From a virus, in IMG/VR virus record IMGVR_UViG_3300020214_000007, positions 25,038 through 89,037 of that record: a DNA stretch of 64,000 bases, one strand, 5' to 3'. A program made the translations under genes and the position numbers. Below are positions 21,776 to 33,900 of this stretch, piece after piece. Within the stretch, counting starts at the first letter, position 1; every line of letters begins with the position of its first letter. The notes under the pieces were generated by a model. That model was not told the origin of the DNA and made no database searches. It was given only the letters and a program-made list of their open reading frames with translations.

Positions 21776-22139
21776 TTACACCATAAATTTCGGTATTCCA
21801 GTATCAACAAACGTAGACGGTCCATACTTACCGATGGATGAACCGTCGTCTATAAAGCTAACTATATATGGAGATGTTTCTGCATCATCCCTAAAACCGA
21901 TAACGCATCGAGATCCGGTAGTTGGAGCTACCATTTGTACACCCTGAATTGATGGACATGGTATAGCCTGATACATGTTTCCGGGCAGTATTTGCAAATT
22001 TGTCATCCATAATAACCATAGCTGTATTAGTAATTTTATCATATGACATCACAGTTCCAAATCTCGTCTTTGCCTGTTGCAGGCGTTGACTGTCCAGATG
22101 TGCATTTAGTCTTTCGTCAAATTTTGGATAGTATTTCAT
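21776..22139 (-). CDS. Baseplate spike, gp5/gpV-like OB-fold protein, 120 aa; one CGGA +1 site
   Basis: Start at ATG 22139 is fixed by a strong AAGGAGG site 10 bases upstream; the longer frame to 22199 overlaps the hydrolase gene and is not used. After residue 52 an in-frame CGG (21983-21981) shifts +1 into the frame that encodes NMYQAIPCPSIQGVQMVAP and GSRCVIGFRDD. The result resembles the small OB-fold domain of spike proteins: KTRFGTVMSYDKITNTAMVIMD (cut here into parts) followed by a second strand pair VIGF and YIVSFIDDG. Without the shift the zero frame gives a 102-residue product with a nonsense tail. The neighbours (hydrolase before, gp25-like after) fit a spike role. Confidence 0.82.
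21980..21983 (-). other. CGGA +1 recoding site F
   Basis: In-frame CGG follows GCC at residue 52 of the spike protein. The zero frame has 29 more codons before stopping; the +1 frame holds the remaining 67 codons including the second half of the OB fold. Confidence 0.86.
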
Positions 22140-22152
22140 TGTCCAACCCTCC

Positions 22153-24900
22153 TTATACGGCCCATACGCTAGAACATCCAACGTACGTATATTTATCACC
22201 TGGAAAACCGCTAAATGTTATAGCCCTTGGACTTGGTCTTTCATCGCTACTGTGCTGATCTACGTATTCTCCACCGCCTATAGATACACCTACGTGACCA
22301 TAGTTCGCATCTCCTCCGCTCCAGAATACAAGATATCCAACTGGGGGATTTTTACCCTTCTCGGAATCTGCAGCAAACCAGTGAGTATTTTCCGTACCGC
22401 CCTTAATGTTTTCCCAATGTTCACCAGCAGATTCAAACTGCTGAAGCGTTTTTGTTGGCACTGTGTGTTTAATTACTTCTCCAAAATTTTGTTCATTCCA
22501 TTCCAAATCTTTCAAATCTGTTTCTGAAGTTCCGAAAAGACCCAACATTGCTGATAAAACTCTTGCAAATCTGTCACATTGGAAATTACCCTTAAGCTCT
22601 TTCTTGTAAGTATTCACCCAACCCTGCGTTTTGTGTGCCTTCAGCCAATCAGCGCCATTCTTAACTTGGGTCTTATTAAATGTCTGCTCCTGATTATCAT
22701 TTTCTGCTCCAGCGGAGGACTCTGCGGAAACATTACCGTAAGTAATTGGCTTACTCTTTGACTCATCTTTAAGGGTTCCATTTTTGGGTTTATCGTAAAA
22801 CACTTCGCCACTCATCCAAAGTTCTATATAGTTGGTGGTTTTAGGATTAAATTTAGGGAGATTATCTCTAACCCAACTCGTAAGATTATCTATTGATTTT
22901 CCGCTTGTTAGATAAACATCTACTGCGTCTTGGAATCTTATTTGATAAATAAAACCTACATCTGATCTATTTAGAGCACGGCTTATGGGGTAATCGCCCC
23001 AATGGTAAAATCCATTTGACTGAGTTATTTTGTTTGTATTTTTAAAATCATTTCTACCAAATTTTTGCATTAGCATCCACACTTGATTGATTGGATACCA
23101 TAGCCTATCATCGGTATCTGCTTTTCCATTATTTTGAAGCTCAATCATTTTCTTTGCTATCGCATTAGGGTCCCATCCGGCTGTTTTGCCAGGAACATAC
23201 GCAAGTTCCGCTGCGGATACCATCTGTGGATTGATCGTTGTTCCATCGTAGTATATTGGAATAGAAGCAGAAGTGTTTTTTGATTTACTTATTAAAGAAA
23301 TTAAATTAAATTGAAACATTCCGACTGAATAATCACCAGTATATCCATCTGCATTCTCACCACATTTGCCATTAAAGGAGCTGGGATTACCGACACTCTC
23401 TCTTGCCGCAAGAGCGCACATTACAGCTGCCACTTCTTCACTAAAAGGACCTTCTTGTGATAAAATTATAAATAATTCAGTCAACGAAATGCTTGCGCTA
23501 GCTGATTTATAATTTTGTTTTGATTTTTCTCTAGCTTCATTAATGTCTTCTTCGGTATTAACAGAAACGCCTGAGTCATCCGAGGATTGTGACTTTGCTG
23601 CAGATTCAAAACCCGGAGAACCTATATACTGTCCAGCCCTACTGTGACTAAAACTTATGTGTATATTATCTTTGTGCTCAGGTGCAGATTCAAAGTTAAC
23701 ATATTTTAAATTTGGATACGTTGTTTTTAAAGGGGTGCTCTCACTATCAAATCCCTCCATTACACCAAGGTCTCTTGCCACATCTGGTGACATAACAATT
23801 AAATCAGGTATTAGCTGCATGGGCATTAAATTTAATCTTGAAAGAACATAGTTTAAAGACGCAACGTAGTGTTCTTTTGATTTATCAAAATTACTAAAAG
23901 AACCTATTGCAGTTATGTCAAAAGCTCTGCCAAAAACATGATCAGATATTGCGTTTGTGTTATTGGGATCTATGCCCTTAGATGAATCAGCGCTTCTTGT
24001 TGTTTCATCGCTTTCAGATAATATAGCTCTGGCTAATCCAAATTTACCTTTTATTTGGACTCCTCTTGTTGGGTCTGTTAACATCAGCAGGCATTCGATG
24101 AGTGCGGCGCATACATAGGCCCTTTTTGAGCTAGCTTCAATTAAGTCCTTAGTTATTTCTGAAGTTTGAGACGAATCTGGAAAATAGGAATTGGTTTGAG
24201 AAAATTTATAAGAAGATAAATTATTTGGAATATCGAATTGAAAACCCACAGTAAGAGCAGTATCTGGTATTCTTTTGTTAAGTTCTCTTCCTCTTTCTAG
24301 GTATATTGAAGATTCTTCTGCAGAAAGTTCATCGGCTATTGCGATTGGACGAGCACCAAGTGATGGAGCACTTTCTTGTTTTAATTGATAAGAAACCTGA
24401 TTGTGTTTATAAATAGTTCCATTAGATTCACCAACATAAGAAACAGATTTATTATTAGCCGCATCTCCTATTAATTTTTGCAGAAGCGGGTTTGAAGTTC
24501 TTGATGGAGCGAGTCCAGTGCCAACTAAAGACTGAGACACGGTTTTCATATAAGCCGCTGATCCCGTTAAGGTCTCTGCTTCTCCGGCGTTGCCCTGATA
24601 GTCTGGATTTGGAACGGTAAAAGCTTCAAATTTTGCTCCGGCAGCCAATATTCCATGTAAGGAAGATTGAACAAATCTATTATTTAAATCCATCAAAGTT
24701 GCAGGATTTCTTGTGAGCGCCCCACCGGCCATCATATCTACAACATCTCTAGATGTCAATGTCTGATTAACATACTTTTCTTTTGAAGCCGAAGTAGTTA
24801 AACTACTACTTCCGCCCGGATTATATCCTTCTGCTAGTTTTTCAGTAAATGACTGTGAATTATTGAAGTCATCTAAGTTTAAACCAAAATCATCACTCAT
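22153..24900 (-). CDS. Tail-associated peptidoglycan hydrolase with three catalytic-type domains (915 aa)
   Basis: Three cell-wall-active domains are visible in series. Near residues 320-415: an M15/VanY-type peptidase pattern, SDHVFGRAFDI with its distal HIHISF. Near 480-570: a lytic-transglycosylase/lysozyme-like segment, ALAARESVGNPSSFNG followed by DYSVGMFQFN, with the catalytic-type Glu in AARES. Near 770-915: an NlpC/P60-type cysteine peptidase, with QCDRFARVLS as the Cys motif and YGHVGVSIGGG as the His motif. The N-terminal 300 residues are a non-catalytic virion-binding region. It lies between the hub and spike genes, as expected for a baseplate lysozyme that opens the wall during injection. 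All plus-strand CCG triplets I found here are out of frame. Confidence 0.83.
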   Translation of the reverse strand: MSDDFGLNLDDFNNSQSFTEKLAEGYNPGGSSSLTTSASKEKYVNQTLTSRDVVDMMAGGALTRNPATLMDLNNRFVQSSLHGILAAGAKFEAFTVPNPDYQGNAGEAETLTGSAAYMKTVSQSLVGTGLAPSRTSNPLLQKLIGDAANNKSVSYVGESNGTIYKHNQVSYQLKQESAPSLGARPIAIADELSAEESSIYLERGRELNKRIPDTALTVGFQFDIPNNLSSYKFSQTNSYFPDSSQTSEITKDLIEASSKRAYVCAALIECLLMLTDPTRGVQIKGKFGLARAILSESDETTRSADSSKGIDPNNTNAISDHVFGRAFDITAIGSFSNFDKSKEHYVASLNYVLSRLNLMPMQLIPDLIVMSPDVARDLGVMEGFDSESTPLKTTYPNLKYVNFESAPEHKDNIHISFSHSRAGQYIGSPGFESAAKSQSSDDSGVSVNTEEDINEAREKSKQNYKSASASISLTELFIILSQEGPFSEEVAAVMCALAARESVGNPSSFNGKCGENADGYTGDYSVGMFQFNLISLISKSKNTSASIPIYYDGTTINPQMVSAAELAYVPGKTAGWDPNAIAKKMIELQNNGKADTDDRLWYPINQVWMLMQKFGRNDFKNTNKITQSNGFYHWGDYPISRALNRSDVGFIYQIRFQDAVDVYLTSGKSIDNLTSWVRDNLPKFNPKTTNYIELWMSGEVFYDKPKNGTLKDESKSKPITYGNVSAESSAGAENDNQEQTFNKTQVKNGADWLKAHKTQGWVNTYKKELKGNFQCDRFARVLSAMLGLFGTSETDLKDLEWNEQNFGEVIKHTVPTKTLQQFESAGEHWENIKGGTENTHWFAADSEKGKNPPVGYLVFWSGGDANYGHVGVSIGGGEYVDQHSSDERPSPRAITFSGFPGDKYTYVGCSSVWAV

Positions 24901-24902
24901 AC

Positions 24903-27900
24903 TTAAGTCCCTTGTGAAACATATTGTGCATTAGGTATTTGTTCATCTAGTCCTATTTCCGCCGGTCTACTTCTTAGTAAATCAACGGTATAAACTTGCG
25001 CCAGATTATTACCAATAAGCTCCCAATTTAATGTAGCTGCAATACCATCATCATAGTACTCGTCCCAAGCTACATAAGGCCATTCTGAAGCTTTTGAATA
25101 AAGTGTTTCTAATATTTTAAAATGAACAAATGTATTAAACACATTGATTTTATTATTGTTAAGATTAATAAGAGGATCAGTCGATCCTGTAATTTCAAAA
25201 TACTCTTTTGTTTTAGAATTAAAAATAGATGAATATATTTCTTGAAACTTTATACTAAAAATAGACTCTTTGAATATTTCTTCTTTAAATTTTGCTTTCA
25301 GTATTTCTACAGTGGCATTAATATTATTAATAAAAAGTCCCCTAATACGTAAGACCAAATCTTGAATATCTGTATCAATCATTCTGTAGAAAACAGTACC
25401 TAAAGCTTTTTCTTTTTCTGAATCTCCGTAATATTTTCCCTTTAAATAACTACGAGAAGTATTTAACTTAGAACCAGGCTGCAAATCATCCTCAGTATAC
25501 ATGGCAACTGCTGAAGCATCATTGGGAGATATTCTAATAACAAAAGGAGTTTCCGATAATTTTTCGTAAACAAATAAAGATGCTCTTCCCCCCGGAGAGT
25601 CTATATTAACTCCCTGAACTGGATTAGAGGAAGTAGATGTATTTACAAAACCCTCAAATACTCCCATCTTTGAGGCGATAATTCCCTCTAAACGAACTTT
25701 AAACGGTGGTGATTGAGGACTCAATAAATCCACTACTTCAATTTCATCTCCATCAATTACCTTATTTAATTTACACAAAACTTTAAAGAATTGATTGAAC
25801 CCCGCTTTGTCTGGACCGGTTCCAGAATACTTTAACACTTCCGCATTTACCAACGCATTCTCCATGCTAACATGTCTAACTAAATCTGTTATTTGTTTTT
25901 CTTTCCAACCTAGATTTTTCAATATGTCATCATATCTTATAAATGAATGTCCATCCACAGTTCTAACTTTAGTGCGGACACCCAATATTCCCGGTAGCAG
26001 TCTCTTAGTATGATATCTGCCAACTACCATTCCCTGATTAATCGCAAGCCCTGCGTCCATCGGTTGCCCATTTCTATTCAGGTAGGAAATATAGCAACCG
26101 TGTTGATCAAGAACATTATCTCTGACCCATTTCCAACCCTTCCACATAAGGTCTGTACCTATTGCTGTCGTTATGCCTGCTCCAACGGGACCACCAACTA
26201 AGAATCCCACAGTGGCAGTTCCAAGCGTCGTCGCTGCATACATTGCAGCAATGCCGCTCAAGCTTACTTGCGCATTAGCGTTTGCTTTCAACTGCTGCTC
26301 TACTTGGCTCCTTGCATCGAACAATCCTTCCGCAGTAAAATTAGCCATAATATCTTTTGTGAGAGCAGCCGAACCATGTGTAAACTGAACACCGCCCAAC
26401 ATTTGAGCTCTAATTGATTGAGCTAATCCATCAACAGAAATGTTGCCGTTAGAAAGAATCCCAGTGCTACCAGCTTGAACGGAGTTCAATATTGATCGAG
26501 TATCATTTCTAATATTTTGAATAGAAAACCATGAATGCATCCAGGAAGACATAAACCATCTAGCTGGATCATTTACGGAAACAAGAGCATTTGGAGTTAT
26601 GGAAGTAACGAATCCCATATTCGGAGTAAAATGATGAACCACTTGCTCTACTTCAAATATACCATATATTCTTTCATAAACATCCGCTAAATAAACAAGA
26701 TCATGCGGTCTTATGTCTGGACTTCCCAAAACAATTAACTCACCAGAATATAGATCTTTTAGAGACTCTCTTAAGTGCGCTAAAGCTACACGTCTTGCCA
26801 TCAATTCGTCAGGTGCGCCCTGTGAAGTTTTAATAGCACTTCTAGAAAACTCAATTGGATTAACGATTGGATGTATTAGTCCAGTTAATCCAGAACCAAA
26901 TAGGTTATCAAAATATAGACCTGTTTCAACAGTTTTTTCCATCTGTCTTTCAGATGGAATACTTTTATCCAGGGCAACTGTTACTGGATATTTTCCATCA
27001 GAAACTGCAGTTACCGATGTTGCAACATTGGTTGTTGTTTCTTTAATATTATTATTTAATATAGTAGAAAAAGAACTGAGCGCATGCATTCTCTGAAATG
27101 GTTCTCTAACCTCCACAACTGGTTCTCCATACTCTCTTGTGAATGGATTATCAACAGCTCTAAGGATTGAGCCTGCTCTTCCCATGGAATAATAAATTGA
27201 ATCATTTAAAGCTTTATTCAAAATGTTTGCCTGTTTTGAAAAGTTATCTATTTCTGACAACTGGTATCCCATCTGCATCATAGATATTCTAAACATGTTC
27301 ATTAATCCACTTAAGCCATCACTTAATGCGGTAAACAGGGGTCCTATATTTGAATCCCAAAAACTGTCAATATTATGACCTAAAACTCCAACAAAGTTTG
27401 TTGCACTATTTCCCTCTCCCTTATTGTCTGCTAGTAGTTTTAAAAATCTCTTTTTATCAGAAGAATAGTTTTGATTAGGATCTATAAATGCGGCAAATAT
27501 TTTGTTTACTGCGTGAAAATCCCATTCGTCTCCCCACGAACCAAAGCCAATACCTATTTTTCTAGATGGCTTTAAAACCAACCAAGCTCTTGCATAAGCA
27601 TCCTGCCACATCGCTTGTCTAAATAATCCCACGATAAGAAGAAATACTTGTTTTGCACTTAGCGTTTCATTTTTTGTTTTCTTAAAAATATCAGAAACTT
27701 TAACCAATCCACCACCCAATGTTTGACCAATAATTAAACTAACATTACTGGCGTTTTGAAAAAACTTTCCAAGATTTTTATATTTTGAAGTTATTAATGT
27801 ATTGAGATAATTTACTAAACCACCTTGACTTAGCGGGGCGTCTATAAGATTTTTTCTAGCGTATTCTATCGCATCTTTGACTAATGTTTCTCCCTGCTTT

Positions 27901-30900
27901 AGGGGTGGCGGAGCATCGGGGTCAGTAAATCTAATAGTGTTTGGTTTTTGAGAAATAAAATCGTTTCCCAAAAGAAGACTAAACTCATCAATAGCCCCAT
28001 CCTTTGTGGCTTTGTATTGCTTAATAATCTCAGTGCTGGCGCTGGGGTTTTTTATTATTTTTACAATTTCAGCTGGTATTGGGGTATCATCATCTGGGTC
28101 AAGCCCAAATGCATCAAAGAATATTTTTTTAACAGATTCGTAATTATGATATCCAAATCTAAATTGATCCCAAACATCACTTGCTTCGTTATCAGTTCTT
28201 CCATCTCCAGCTATTACCGCAACTTGTGCGCTAGCTCCTTCATTATAATATGCTCGTGCTTCTCTGGCGGTTTCGTCTAATGGATCATATACGGCGGCAA
28301 ATCGCTTTCTGCCACTAGCTGTTTTTTCATCTCCAGTTCTGGCTAATTCTCCATCTAATATTTTCCAAAGTTCGTCTCTAGATAAATTGTTATATTTTGC
28401 GGCCAAAACCAAATCAAAATAACCATCACTTCCCGCCGCAGATGGAAGGACGTTAGCGCCTCTTGCGGCGGCTAGCGCAAAATCTCCATCGGTTAACATA
28501 TTGATTCCACCGACTGGTCTCAACTCTTTAAGCATCTTATTCCAGCTACCTCTTATTTGTGGACCCTTTGCCAAATACACTTCAGCTTCAGCTTCAGCTT
28601 CAAATCTATCTGCGGTTTTAAATCCAAGTCCAGTCAACTCCGCCGTCAAAACATTGTTAGCCTTTGTTGCGTCAAAGCGACCAAAACCAACAACGTAATT
28701 CGCATTTTCACCAAATGCCGCTTTTGCCTCTTCTGTAAGCTCAAATTCATGAGCTGGATTATAAAGTGTTGTTACAACTCCTAGGGGAATATCATCGTTA
28801 ACAAAAGTAAAATAACACTCTCTTGGAACTGGATAGGGCGCCAATCCTGCTTTAGCAACGGCGGTTGCAGCTGGCCCCATATTAGCCGAGTTGGCGAAAA
28901 ACTCGTAGCTTTGCTCAATCTTGCTTAAGTGCATCATGCCAAGATAGTATGCCGCATCAGGAGAAACAATCGCATCTACAGTGACAGATCCGGACAGAAT
29001 TTATGTCGACTTCATCGTTTTTCCCCCACATAAAAAATGCCGGCCTACAAACAACAGCCGTTCTTGTTGTTGAACTATAGATTAAAACTTTTCTTTGTTT
29101 ATAATCAGATGGTTTACCATAAAATTCGTTATCTTTTCTGTCTTTAAAATATTTTTCTTTAAACTTTTTAAATAATTCATCATCTTTGTCGCCATCTGTA
29201 ATATCGTATGGCCATCTCATAGCAATATAAAATTGCTCATCTATTGCCGTTTCTGGACATCCCCATGCCCTATAGCTAAAAGCCGAACCCGAATTTGGCG
29301 TAATTTTTGTTTGATTAATATATTCGTATTCCCATGAACCTTCTAGTTTTTGAGATACATTGCTTAATTCACCCTTGAACGAAGGTAGTGGCATACGAAC
29401 ATGATTTAGCTCAGCAGATACTTTATTGGACTTTACTAAATCAAATATTGAATTTTCAGAATTGAATAGTGTATCTTTACCAACTGAATTAGTAAAAGAG
29501 ATAGCATCTAGTTTAATTGAAAATTCGTTTTTATTATCAGAATCATCGAAACCTTCTGTTAAAGGAGTTGTTTGAACCAACGATGCTTCATATGCAAGAA
29601 GCCTTTTATACGTTTCATCTTGCAGGAATTTTTCATATTCTCTATCACCTTTATGTACAGTAGCATTTTCTATATTTCTTGAATGAGAAAGAGCATAGAA
29701 CGGATAGTCCAACAGAACGGCACCAGAAACTCTATCGGTAAAATACGGAAAAGAATATCTAAGCGGCATTTGCGCTATTTCTTTGTGAACCGACTCCATA
29801 TTTTTAACAGGAACTTGTATTAAACTTTTGTCAGAAGTTATAGGTAAGTGAAAGCCAACTGTCGCATAACCTTTATTGGCTGGTATTTCAGAAACAACTT
29901 TATTGTTTTCTGAATCTAAGTATTTTAATCTTTTTGGATCCGCCAAATTAATAACTCTACCATTCAAAACACCGGCTGGAGCATAGACGTCTGTAGCGGT
30001 AGATTGGTCTTTTGCTATTTGCTCAAGACTAAGAAGCGGACTTTGAATGGTTTTAAATGCTTCGTAATCTGCAGTTGGATTTGATGCTTGATTAATTTTA
30101 TTTAAAAGATCCATTAATTCTGCGTCTGGGCTTCTGTAAGAAGGAGTTTTTATACCAAGTTCAACGGCTTTCTTTTCTGATGGAAATCCAGTAGTCACTG
30201 GAACTACTCCGGAAGTATACAACCAATGTGGTTTTCCATAAAATACAGTAGATCTATCTTCAAATGGTCTTATAGCGCAAATATAATTAGGAAGTAATCG
30301 AGCACAAAGTTGGAACATATCCCAAACTGTTTTCATATATGTTTGAGCCCTAAAAGAAACTTCATCAAACCCAGGCATGTCGTCGTCGAGGGTGCTTATT
30401 AAACCAAGTGTTTGAAATATATTAGCTCCCCCTCTGCCAGACAGCGAGCCCAGCAGTGTCGCTCCACCGAAAACTCCGGTGACTGTACCTATAACCGGTA
30501 GCGCCAATCCGCCAGTTCCGAAAGCCAACCCCGCCCCTGCAGCTAACAGTGAACCACTAAGAAGCGCAGATGCCAAACCCCCGCTAGATCTTGATTCTTT
30601 CCCCGTATTGGCAATTTCTATTGCTGCAGCAGCAGCGCTTTCTCCATCGTTATATCTTCTTAAAACATCATTCCATGACGCATCAGTTAACCTATCTAAA
30701 TAATGTAATCTTGGATTTGGATTATCTTCTGGTGTTAGCGTTGCGGCATTTGTCCAACCATCACCAAGATCGCCACCAAGAAATTGCGCTATTCCAGTGC
30801 CGTTACCTGGATAAATATTTCTTTTAAATATTTCAAGATCTCTTTGTACCGCAAAATTTGCCCACATTGTTCTCATATATCCCATTACGGGAAGTCTAAC

Positions 30901-33900
30901 ATTTCCACCTATTGAAATACCTGTTTGATTTGCGTTGTTTCCAAAAGGATTTAAAGCTCCCAATACCTGAGATGCACCGGCGCCGGTCATACCAGCCGCA
31001 GAGCTTATGGGTCCATCCCCCCCAGAAGAACCAATTGCAATAAATGTATCACTAATTGAGTTTCGCATTCCTTGATTTCTATTTGCCTCAATTTCATTAA
31101 GGGGAGCGTAGGGTATCATCCCAAAATGTTTAATACCGAAATTTATTTTCAGAAAAAATCATGCCACGAGTCGCATATGCAAAAGCCTCTCTTACTCTTG
31201 AACTACCCATCGATAATAATCTGACCATAAGATCTCTTGGTTCAGATAGATACAAGCCAGTATTCAATCCACCATCAATTTTTCCGCTACTACCCTTTTT
31301 ATCTACTGAATTGACAATCGGACTTAATTCTATAGCATCAGATTGACATGTAACGGTAACTACCTCCCCCAGCTCTACCTCTGTTATTACACCATTAAAA
31401 ATTGTTTGTAGAGAATTTGGATTTGAACCGTATCCAGCCCTAAGATGCACCCTGACTCCGGGCTTTAATCTTATGTTCTCAATATCAACTATATATTGAG
31501 ATTCCATATGGCCCAACATATTTCTAGCTGTATTAAGAGTTCTATCTATAATCTGTTCCATTCCATCCGTCAAAGACAATTTATCTATACCGGGTTTTGA
31601 ATCTGTTTCCCCCATAGCTCCACTAAAGATAGCTGTCATTTCTTTTGTTGATAACTTTGAGTACATATTAGAAACCCTAAATACTAAAGTGTCACCAAGA
31701 ATATCTTCGGAAGCAACGATTGAAAAATCAATAATTGACTGTAATCCATAAAAATTATCAAATAATTTTGCTCCAGCAAATGTTCTTTCCGAAATAAGCC
31801 ACAACATGTATGTTGGAAATGCTCTAACCATTCTTCCGGAAATATCTCTATATGAAGTGTCAACCATCATTTTTTCCCAGTGTTCACTAGTCGACTTTGC
31901 ATTTTGTTTGTTGGACATTGTTTCTGGTTTTGAAGTATCGCCAGAAGAGAACGCATACTGATATTGAGAAAGTGCGGTGGCTCCTGGAACGCCAGTCAAG
32001 CTCTTAGTTGTTCCTCGATCTGGAGTTTGTATATCTGTAACACCTATATAATTTATTGACGCGTCTTTTTTAACTGCCTGATCATCTATTGTTAAATAAA
32101 ATCTGCCATTAAGTTTATCTATATAGCCAAATTGATATCCGTCAGCAGTTTGTAGAATTGATGGAATTTTTGAATCATTTGGATTTTCTACGGCCGCAAA
32201 AGTATGAATCATCGCATGTGCAGGGAGCTCGTCTGGATCAAAGCTAACATACTTATCCTCTTCCGACTTATCGTCTTCGCCCTTTAAAAAGCTTTCTAAT
32301 TGGGCTAATGCTTGCGGATCTCTTGATCTAAGATCGCCTAATTTTAATTCACCAGAAACTATTTTAAAACTTTGATCGGCTACTGAAGTTTGAGGAAAAT
32401 CATTTTCGTCTAAAGTGTCAACATAATCTAACAAAAATCTTTCTCTGCTATTATTGGATTCGTTTTTTATTGCAGCTACAATAAAAGAAGCTACCCTAGA
32501 CGCACTAAGATTTAGTGTCATCTTTGCATAATTTTTTAAACCTTTTAGATCATTGTTGTTTATAAATTCTTTAAATTTGTTCACTACACTTTCGTTAGTA
32601 TACTGTATGCCGCCGTAGGGTGAAACAACATTTAATTTACCATTTAAGTCTATTGTTTCTATATCTAGATTTGCTAGCTTACCCTTATTTAAAGATATAC
32701 TGTTAACGACATCTTTATCCATCATCTCAAAAGATCTAAAATAAAAATCTGGATCCAAACAACCGACTACTTCTCCGGTCTTATTTCTAAGCTCAAGTGG
32801 AAAATCTGGGTAGGCATTAAATGCTCCCCATAGTTGTTTAATTCGCAGAAACGGATTTTTCTTTGTTCCGAATTCTTCAACTAGTTTTCTCTGCTGATCA
32901 GAAGACAATTTTTCTCTCTTCTGTTGGAATATATCAAAGTCTACTAACCTTAAGGTAACGCTATAGACGTGTGGATGGTTTGGTATCGTTGAAACATTGA
33001 ACGAAAGCGGAAGAACGTACTTAATTCCAGAAAGTGCAGTAATAATATTTTTAATACCCATAAATCCCATAACGCCAGCAGCGTGCTCTAATCGAGCTAA
33101 ACCATTTATATGATCAAATATTTTCCTAAGTTTTATTAGCTCCTTCTCCCCAAATACCTTCATTGATATTGATATATAATTATCTCCACCACCTATATGT
33201 TGATAGGTCGGCTCTTCATGCATTTGCACTTGTAACGGAACAATATTGTTACTCATAGAAACCCCCACATCGGTTACGATAGCAGAAGATGGATCTATAT
33301 CAACTCTAATCATCGGAACTTCCCACTCCCTTAAGTGAAAACTACCAGCTCTTTGTCTGGCGGCTTCCATTAACTCCCTAATTGGGCCAGCCCTAAAGAA
33401 TCTTTCATAGACTAAGGCGCTATACGAATCAGCAAATTGTTCTTTAATAATTTTTCTTTCCTCTTCTTTTTCTTTGTCTGTCCAATTTTTCCCAACATTT
33501 CTTTGTCTTTTTTGAAGTTGTTCATCTACCAAAAAGTCTAAATACGCATTTATATTTAACGCTTTATTTCTAAAGAATAATTTAATTTGCAGGAGGGTTT
33601 GATTTGTAAAAATTATTGATCCATATTTATAAGGAGGAAATGTTTCTACATACGCATTTGAATCGTCAAAAAAGTTTCTTAAAAAGTTTTTTCTATCAAA
33701 ATCTAAAGATGAATTTTGTTTTATAAAACTTTCTATAAGAAAAGCATAGGCTTTTTGCTGAAAGTCTTGAGCCGACAATCCAGCCGTCAGTATGTCAATA
33801 CTATCTAGTATTTTTTGCCTAACAGTATATTCGATAATATTTCCGATTGAAGTTGTTATAACAGAATCTAGTGACCTTCCATATCCTGCTGATTCATTAA

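Noticed and set aside
26713-27096. Plus-strand open frames (for example 127 codons here and 164 codons at 38271-38765)
   Set aside because: They lie wholly opposite conserved minus-strand coding sequence, have no ribosome sites and show shadow-like composition.
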